This document shows, one piece after another, positions 58,748 to 64,000 of a stretch of 64,000 nucleotides of DNA. The notes under the pieces were generated by a model. It saw only the letters and a program-made list of their open reading frames with translations, had not been told where the DNA came from and searched no databases. The position numbers were made by a program, and so were the translations under genes. This DNA comes from DASQUK01 sp963756425. GTDB taxonomy: Bacteria > Actinomycetota > Acidimicrobiia > Acidimicrobiales > VFJN01. Positions within the stretch are counted from its first letter, which is position 1; each line of letters starts with the position of its first letter. The DNA lies in the NCBI GenBank assembly GCA_963756425.1, contig CAVWNW010000001.1, positions 186,001 to 250,000 of the forward strand. The letters are read 5' to 3'.

Positions 58748-60010
58748 GTGGCCGTCGAGCCGGGCATGAGCGACGACGGGCGGATCACCGACCAGGGCAT
58801 CGCCCGGTTGCGGGCCCGGATCGGCGTGGCCGACCGGCACCCGATACCGCCGCACTACTCGCTGCCGACCACCGACACGTTCCGCCACGTGGCCGAGGCC
58901 TACGGCGACGACAACCCACTGTGGTGCGAGCCGGCCTACGCAGACACCACGGTGTGGGGCGGCCCGATCGCGCCGCCGGTCCTCGTCGGCGGCGACACGC
59001 TCATCGGCGACGACGAGGTCACAGACCTCGACCCCGACACCACGGCGCTGCTCAAGGGCGACCCGCTTCGCGGGGTGCACGCCTTCTACGCCGCGTCGGC
59101 CCGCGAATGGTGGGCCCCGCTGCGGCCGCTGCGCAGGGTGGCCCGCCGCAACGCCCTCGTGGCCGTGCTGGACAAGCCGAGCGAATTCGCCGAGCGCTCG
59201 GTGCACGAGTGGACCGGGCAGGTGTTCCGCGAAGTAGACGGGCCGGTCCTGGCCGGCCAGTACCGGCTGATGGTCCGCACCGAGCGCGCCAAGGCGAGGG
59301 AACGCAAGAAGTACGACGACGTACAGCTGGCCGACTACACCGACGAAGAGATCGCCGCGATCGAGGCCGGGTACGACGCCGAGTCACCACGTGGTGCCGA
59401 GCCCCGATGGTGGGAGGACGTCGAGGAGGGCGACGAGGTCGGCCCCCTGGTGAAGGGCCCCCTCACGGTCACCGACATGATCTGCTGGCACGTCGGCATG
59501 GGCATGGGCCTCTACGGCGTCAAGGCCCTTCGCCTGGCCGCGAAGAACCGGGCCCGCATTCCTCGTTTCTTCCACCGCGACGAGCACAACGTCCCTGACG
59601 TCATGCAGCGGGTCCATTGGGACCCGGAGTTCGCCAAGCGTTCGGGCAACCCCACCACGTTCGACTACGGGCGGATGCGGGAGACGTGGCTCGTCCACCT
59701 CTGCACCGACTGGATGGGCGACGACGCCTGGCTGTGGACCCTCGACTGCGAGTTCCGGCAGTTCAACTACGTCGGCGACACCCAGTGGGTCCGGGGCACC
59801 GTCGTGCGCAAGTACCTCGCCGACGGCGACCGGCCGGCGGTCGACCTCGACATCGCGTGCACCAACCAGCGCCGTGAGGTGACGACGCCCGGACACGCCA
59901 CGATCCTCCTGCCATCCCGCGGGAGGGGCCCGGTCCGGCTGCCCGAGCCGCCCGCCGCCGACCTGCAGGACGCCCTCGAGGAAATCGTCGCCGCCTGGGA
60001 AGATCGATGA
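58748..60010 (+). CDS. FAS1-like dehydratase / MaoC-domain protein
   Basis: A 420-residue double hot-dog protein. The first half (PPHYSLPTTDTFRHVAEAYG onward) has the FAS1-like dehydratase N-terminal domain; the second half (EEGDEVGPLVKGPLTVTDMI onward) resembles a second MaoC-type domain, ending near LEEIVAAWEDR. Such proteins hydrate or dehydrate acyl-CoAs in fatty acid and steroid side-chain breakdown. GTG 58748, with ATG 58766 as an alternative. First gene of an overlapping operon; its stop overlaps the next start (ATGA). Confidence 0.8.
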   Translation: MAVEPGMSDDGRITDQGIARLRARIGVADRHPIPPHYSLPTTDTFRHVAEAYGDDNPLWCEPAYADTTVWGGPIAPPVLVGGDTLIGDDEVTDLDPDTTALLKGDPLRGVHAFYAASAREWWAPLRPLRRVARRNALVAVLDKPSEFAERSVHEWTGQVFREVDGPVLAGQYRLMVRTERAKARERKKYDDVQLADYTDEEIAAIEAGYDAESPRGAEPRWWEDVEEGDEVGPLVKGPLTVTDMICWHVGMGMGLYGVKALRLAAKNRARIPRFFHRDEHNVPDVMQRVHWDPEFAKRSGNPTTFDYGRMRETWLVHLCTDWMGDDAWLWTLDCEFRQFNYVGDTQWVRGTVVRKYLADGDRPAVDLDIACTNQRREVTTPGHATILLPSRGRGPVRLPEPPAADLQDALEEIVAAWEDR

Positions 60011-60819
60011 TCAAGCGGAGCGCGCACGTGCGGGTGAGCCAGGCTGTTGGCGTCCTGCGCTTCCACCTCGACAAGCCGGCCAAGCGCAACGCCCTCGACG
60101 ACGACATGGTCGAACTGCTCATCGACGGCATCGACGCTGCCGGCAGGGAGGAGTCGGTCCGCGCCATCCTGCTGACGGCCGAGGGCGACCACTTCTGCAG
60201 CGGCTTCGACATCGTCGGCCGCAACGCCGCCAACCGCGGCGACGACGTGAAGCCGCGCATCGGCTCGATCCAGCGGCGCCTCCCGTCGCAGGGTCATCGG
60301 CTCATTCCGCTTCTCGGCACCGTGCAGGTCCCGGTGGTGGTCGCTGCCCGGGGGTGGGTCGCCGGCGTCGGGCTCCACCTCGCGGCCGCAGCCGACTTCC
60401 TCGTGCTCGCCGAGGACGCGACCGTGTGGGAGCCGTACGCGCAGCGCGGGTTCACCCCCGACACCGGCGGCACCTGGCTGCTGCCCCGGCTCGTTGGCGT
60501 GCAGCGGGCCCGCGAGCTGCTTCTCCGAGGCACCCGAATCACGGGTGCCACCGCCGTCGAGTGGGGCCTCGGCCACGTCGCCGTCCCTGCGTCGGACGTC
60601 GACAGCGCCGCGATTGCGCTCGCCGAGGAGCTCGCCACCGGGCCCACCGTCACCCTCGGGTTGACCAAGTGGATGCTGCAAGTCGCCGGCGAGAACACCT
60701 TCGATCAGCAGCTGCGAGCGGAAGCCTTCGCCATGGAGCTGTCGAGCCGCAGCGAGGACTTCCGCGAGGGTCTCGCCGCGTTCATCGAGAAGCGCACGCC
60801 TGGGTTCACCGGGCGATGA
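60007..60819 (+). CDS. Enoyl-CoA hydratase/isomerase family protein (1)
   Basis: A 270-residue crotonase-fold protein. The CoA and oxyanion regions are recognisable (FHLDKPAKRNALDDDMVELL, FCSGFDIVG, ARGWVAGVGLHLAAAADF). The second catalytic region reads YAQRGFTPDTGGTWLLPRLV, with the oxyanion Gly-Gly but without the first hydratase Glu. Activity may be isomerase or another acyl-CoA reaction. Overlaps its neighbours by four bases at both ends. Confidence 0.88.
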   Translation: MIKRSAHVRVSQAVGVLRFHLDKPAKRNALDDDMVELLIDGIDAAGREESVRAILLTAEGDHFCSGFDIVGRNAANRGDDVKPRIGSIQRRLPSQGHRLIPLLGTVQVPVVVAARGWVAGVGLHLAAAADFLVLAEDATVWEPYAQRGFTPDTGGTWLLPRLVGVQRARELLLRGTRITGATAVEWGLGHVAVPASDVDSAAIALAEELATGPTVTLGLTKWMLQVAGENTFDQQLRAEAFAMELSSRSEDFREGLAAFIEKRTPGFTGR

Positions 60820-62006
60820 CCCTCTCCGTCGACCGGAGCACGCCGGTCGAGCAGGTGCTCGATGCCGTGCGTGCCTGGATCGAAGCCAAGGTGCCCGCCG
60901 CCTGGCGGGACGCCGCCAGCACCGCGACGCCGCTGCGCGAGGTCCGCACCTTCGCCGAGTACGAGGCGTGGTACCCGACGTTCGCAGCGTCCGGACTCGT
61001 CGTCCCCACCTGGCCGTTCGCGTACGGGGGGCTCGACCTCGAACCCGCCGTCGCTCGCCGGGTCGAGGCGCTTCTCAGCCCGCTGGGCCTCGGCCGCCTC
61101 AACCCGCTCGGCCTCAACCTCTGCGCGCCGGCGCTCTTCGCCCACGGCACGGAGGAGCAGCGGCTGCGTTACCTACCGCGGATCGTCGACAACACCGAGA
61201 AGTGGTGCCAGCTCTTCAGTGAACCTGGCGCCGGCTCCGACCTCGCGTCGCTCGCCACCCGGGCCGAGCGGGATGGCGACCACTGGCGGATCACCGGTCA
61301 GAAGGTCTGGACCACGTGGGCCCACGTGTCCGATTGGGCGGTGTGCCTCGCCCGCACCGATCCCGACGCCCCGAAGCGCGACGGCATCACCTACTTCCTC
61401 GTCGACATCCACGCCGCCGGGGTGGAGGTGCGCCCGTTGCGGCACATCACCGGCGAGGTCGACTTCAACCAGGTGTTCCTCGACGGCGTGCGCGTGCCCG
61501 ACGGCCAGCGGGTGGGGGCCGAGGGCGAGGGGTGGCGGGTGGCCAACGCCACGCTGTCGGGTGAGCGGCAGATGGTGTCGGGCAGCGGCTCGGGCGGTGT
61601 CGACCGCATCGGCGGCGGGAGCGCCGACGGCCTGTTGCAGCGGCATATCACCGACCCGGTGCTGCGCGACCGCGTGGTGCGCCTGTGGGCGGAGGAGCAG
61701 ATCCGCGGGTGGTCCAACCGCCGCCTCCGCGGTGGCCCGCTCACCTCCATCGGCAAGGTGCACCAGGGCGACCTCAACCAGCGCATCCAGCTCGCCGCCG
61801 TCGACGTCCTCGGCGCCCACGCCACGGCATGGGAAGGCGGTCACCTGGACCGCACCGTGAAGGGGATGCTCCGCAGCCGGGCCAACACGATCGAGGGCGG
61901 CACGACCGAGGTGAACAAGAACGTCATCGGGGAGCGGGTACTCGGCCTGCCACGGGAGCCCGACCCCTACAGGCGCGCGGCGTGGAAGGGCATCCCCCGG
62001 TCATGA
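60816..62006 (+). CDS. Acyl-CoA dehydrogenase
   Basis: A 396-residue flavoenzyme introducing a double bond into acyl-CoA. The FAD/substrate segments WCQLFSEPGAGSDLASLATRAE and WRITGQKVWTTWAHVSDWAV are canonical. The C-terminal domain contains TIEGGTTEVNKNVIGERVLGL, the usual FAD-interacting helix. The common catalytic Glu position is hard to place by eye. The FadE-type variants in this class often act on steroid or branched substrates. ATGA overlaps link it to both neighbouring genes. Confidence 0.92.
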   Translation: MTLSVDRSTPVEQVLDAVRAWIEAKVPAAWRDAASTATPLREVRTFAEYEAWYPTFAASGLVVPTWPFAYGGLDLEPAVARRVEALLSPLGLGRLNPLGLNLCAPALFAHGTEEQRLRYLPRIVDNTEKWCQLFSEPGAGSDLASLATRAERDGDHWRITGQKVWTTWAHVSDWAVCLARTDPDAPKRDGITYFLVDIHAAGVEVRPLRHITGEVDFNQVFLDGVRVPDGQRVGAEGEGWRVANATLSGERQMVSGSGSGGVDRIGGGSADGLLQRHITDPVLRDRVVRLWAEEQIRGWSNRRLRGGPLTSIGKVHQGDLNQRIQLAAVDVLGAHATAWEGGHLDRTVKGMLRSRANTIEGGTTEVNKNVIGERVLGLPREPDPYRRAAWKGIPRS

Positions 62007-62800
62007 GCTACACGACGCTCGACGTCCACCGCGAGGGCCACGTGGGCTGGTTGATCTTCGACCGTCCCGACCGCGGCAACGCCATGGATGCGGCGATGAT
62101 GAACGAGCTCGAGGCGGCGTGGGCGGAGCTCGACGCCGACCCCGAGGTGCGGGTCATCATCAACACCGGCAACGGGGCGGCCTTCCAAACCGGCCTCGAC
62201 GTCGCCCAGCTGGCCCAGGACAAGGAAGCTCTGCGGGTGCAATCCCGCCGCACGCGCGACGCCGAGCTGCGGTTCACCGCCTGGCACAACGCCGTGTGGA
62301 AGCCGGTGATCGCCGCCGTCAACGGGGTGTGCGCGGGTGGCGGGCTCCACTTCGTGGCCGATGCCGACATCGTCATCGCATCGACCGAGGCCACGTTCGT
62401 CGACCCTCACGTGTCAGTCGGTCAGGTCTCGGCCTACGAGACCATCGCCCTGGTACGGAGGTCGCCAATGGAAGCCGTCGTCCGCATGGCGCTCACCGGC
62501 AGCCATGAGCGGCTCGGCGCTGAACGGGCGCGGCAGCTGGGGATCCTGTCCGAGATGGTCGCGCCGGGTCGCCTGCGCCAGCGGGCCCGCGAGATCGCCG
62601 AGCTCGTCGGCCGCAACAGTCCCGCGGCGATGGCCGCGACCAAGCGGGCGCTGTGGGGCGCGCTCGAGGCCGGCCTCACAGAGGCGTGCAAGGCGGGCGC
62701 GCTCGAGCAGGCGGCGATGTGGGGGCACCCGGACCAGACCGAAGGGCCCGCGGCGTGGGCCGAGAAGAGGGAGCCGCAGTGGGCACCTATCAGCACCTGA
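62003..62800 (+). CDS. Enoyl-CoA hydratase/isomerase family protein (2)
   Basis: A 265-residue crotonase-fold protein: FDRPDRGNAMDAAMMNEL, FQTGLDVAQLA and the oxyanion AAVNGVCAGGGLHFVADADI. The segment that usually holds hydratase glutamates reads FVDPHVSVGQVSAYETIAL, so His replaces the first Glu. It is a close paralogue of the next gene, with which it shares nearly all these motifs. The two overlap by 22 bases. Confidence 0.88.
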   Translation: MSYTTLDVHREGHVGWLIFDRPDRGNAMDAAMMNELEAAWAELDADPEVRVIINTGNGAAFQTGLDVAQLAQDKEALRVQSRRTRDAELRFTAWHNAVWKPVIAAVNGVCAGGGLHFVADADIVIASTEATFVDPHVSVGQVSAYETIALVRRSPMEAVVRMALTGSHERLGAERARQLGILSEMVAPGRLRQRAREIAELVGRNSPAAMAATKRALWGALEAGLTEACKAGALEQAAMWGHPDQTEGPAAWAEKREPQWAPIST

Positions 62801-63573
62801 TCGTCGAGCGGCACGGGCCGGTGGGCTGGTTGGTCAACAACCGGCCCGACCAGCTCAACGCCATGAACGCCGCGATGCGCTCGGAGTTCGCCGACGCGTG
62901 GCTGGAGCTGGACGCCGACGCGGAGGTGCGCGTGATCGTGCACACCGGTGAGGGGCGGGCCTTCCAGACCGGCGTTGACGTGTCGGAGATCGCCGGCGAC
63001 GGCGTGGGTTTCGCGCGCTACCGCGACGACATGGAGAGGTTTGACCTCCACTTCACCGCGTGGCAGCAGAAGATCTGGAAGCCGGTGATCACCGCCGTCA
63101 ACGGGATCTGCGCCGGCGGCGGCTTTCACTGGGTCGCCGATGCCGACATCGTCATCTGCGCGTCGGACTCGCAGTTCTTCGATCCGCACGTGTCGGTCGG
63201 TCAGGTCGTCTCGGTGGAGGCGATCGGCCTCATGCGGAAGATGCCGGTCGAGGCGGTCATGCGGATGGCGTTCATGGGGAAGTACGAGCGGATGTCGGCG
63301 CAGCGCGCGCACGAGCTCGGCATGGTGAGCGAGGTCGTCGATCCACCCGAGAAGCTGCGCGAGCGCGCCCAGGAGCTCGGCGAGACCATCGCCAAGAACA
63401 GCCCGGCGGCGATGGCGGCAACCAAGCGGGCCCTCGCCGCCGCGCTCGAGCACGGTCTCACCGACGCGTGCAAGCTCGGTGCCAGAGAGCTCGTTTCGAT
63501 GTGGGGCCATCCGGACCAGGAGGAGGGCCCGCGCGCCTTCGCTGAGAAGCGCGAGGCCAAGTGGAGGGTGTGA
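62779..63573 (+). CDS. Enoyl-CoA hydratase/isomerase family protein (3)
   Basis: A 264-residue paralogue of the preceding gene (NNRPDQLNAMNAAMRSEF, AFQTGVDVSEIAGDG, AVNGICAGGGFHWVADADIV, then FFDPHVSVGQVVSVEAIGLM). It again has His-Val-Ser-Val-Gly-Gln instead of the hydratase Glu motif. The two may form a heteromer or act on successive intermediates. GTG 62779 lies within the previous gene. Its stop overlaps the next start (GTGA). Confidence 0.87.
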   Translation: MGTYQHLIVERHGPVGWLVNNRPDQLNAMNAAMRSEFADAWLELDADAEVRVIVHTGEGRAFQTGVDVSEIAGDGVGFARYRDDMERFDLHFTAWQQKIWKPVITAVNGICAGGGFHWVADADIVICASDSQFFDPHVSVGQVVSVEAIGLMRKMPVEAVMRMAFMGKYERMSAQRAHELGMVSEVVDPPEKLRERAQELGETIAKNSPAAMAATKRALAAALEHGLTDACKLGARELVSMWGHPDQEEGPRAFAEKREAKWRV

Positions 63574-64000
63574 ACCTCGCCGACCTCCTGCCCCCGCCGG
63601 GCAACGACGTCTGCGTCTACGCGCCCGATGGCGACTGGACCGGCTCGCAGCTCCGTGGGCGGGCGGAAGCCTGGGCGGCCTCGCTCGAGATCCAGCCGGG
63701 GGCGGCGTGCGGAACACCGCTGCCCAACGGCGGCGAGCTGATCGCCAGGCTCTTCGGCACCTGGCTGGCCGGTGGCGTCTACGTGCCACTGAACCCGCGG
63801 GCCACCGCCACCGAGCTACAACGCATCGAGCGTGAGGTGCTCGGGACGAGGTTCGACGCCGGGGTCGCCGTCGTGTCGTTCACGTCGGGCACGACCGGCC
63901 CCCCCAAGCCCGTCCCGCTCCTGCACGCTCGCGTGCTCGAGGGGATCGACCAGGTCCTCGGCACCCTCCGCGCCAAGCCGGGCGACCCGTCGAAGCCACC
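63570..64000 (+). CDS. AMP-dependent acyl-CoA synthetase/ligase (partial, C-terminus off the window)
   Basis: The 143 codons in the window start at GTG 63570 (GTGA overlap with the previous stop). They include GGVYVPLNPRATATELQRIE and the AMP-binding P-loop SFTSGTTGPPKPVPLLH of ANL-family enzymes, which activate a carboxylic acid to its CoA thioester. The N-terminus is shorter than usual: the P-loop begins near residue 100 instead of about 160-190. It would supply the acyl-CoA substrate for the upstream enzymes. Confidence 0.85.
   Translation, partial: MNLADLLPPPGNDVCVYAPDGDWTGSQLRGRAEAWAASLEIQPGAACGTPLPNGGELIARLFGTWLAGGVYVPLNPRATATELQRIEREVLGTRFDAGVAVVSFTSGTTGPPKPVPLLHARVLEGIDQVLGTLRAKPGDPSKP

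Overview
The window is high-GC, gene-dense actinobacterial chromosome. Two WhiB-family proteins, a BioB–BsaP pair, a DivIVA-type protein, UPF0182, a DUF2342-type zinc metalloprotease, a SenX3/RegX3-like two-component pair and many GTG starts all point to Actinomycetota. The mix is most like Acidimicrobiia-type genomes, but no rRNA is present to settle rank. Both ends are cut inside genes: sdhA at the left edge and an acyl-CoA synthetase at the right edge.

Layout. 1-2 kb: minus-strand sdhC-sdhA. 2.1-3.7 kb: two nearly identical repeat-bearing lipoprotein genes, each behind the same 22-bp palindrome. 3.7-8.3 kb: a GH2 glycosidase and a CtpE-like P-type ATPase (minus). 8.4-10.4 kb: a secreted protein, an ECF sigma factor and its probable anti-sigma partner. 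10.4-15.7 kb: a MoxR-type AAA ATPase and a VWA protein, separated by a minus-strand DsbA/FrnE protein and a GH1-like protein. 15.7-21.8 kb: a Thr/Pro-rich membrane protein, a macrodomain protein, WhiB, glutamate formiminotransferase, TatA, a broken DUF4062/NB-ARC regulator, a second WhiB and a small conserved protein. 21.9-26.9 kb: ppk1, rmuC, an esterase lipoprotein and a Nudix hydrolase. 27-36.5 kb: a phosphate island with a Tat-exported PhoX-like protein, pstSCAB, phoU, surE and a histidine kinase/response regulator pair. PHO-box-like 11-bp direct repeats lie upstream of the PhoX-like gene and of pstS. 36.7-46 kb: an MFS protein, zinc metalloprotease, epimerase, an HtrA-like protein that has lost its catalytic triad, moaE, an MreB-like protein, bioB-bsaP and adenosine deaminase. 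46-54.5 kb: a HEAT-repeat protein, an Ala/Arg-rich membrane protein, a PDZ-Lon(S16) protease, a DivIVA-type protein with a phage-like C-terminal tail, and UPF0182.

At 54.6 kb there is an initiator tRNA-Met with a clear promoter and terminator. Behind it (54.7-57.7 kb) lies the worn remnant of an inserted element: a tyrosine-recombinase C-terminus, a HEPN-domain gene translationally coupled to a small partner, a membrane protein, and an IS481-like transposase tail with terminal repeats. From 58.7 kb to the right edge is an overlapping acyl-CoA degradation operon: FAS1-like dehydratase, three crotonase-fold proteins, acyl-CoA dehydrogenase and an AMP-binding ligase.

A general caution: at least eight otherwise well-conserved genes carry single-base frame breaks, several in G/C runs. 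That fits residual indel errors in a long-read or metagenome-derived assembly better than true gene loss, so frameshift calls here should be treated as provisional.
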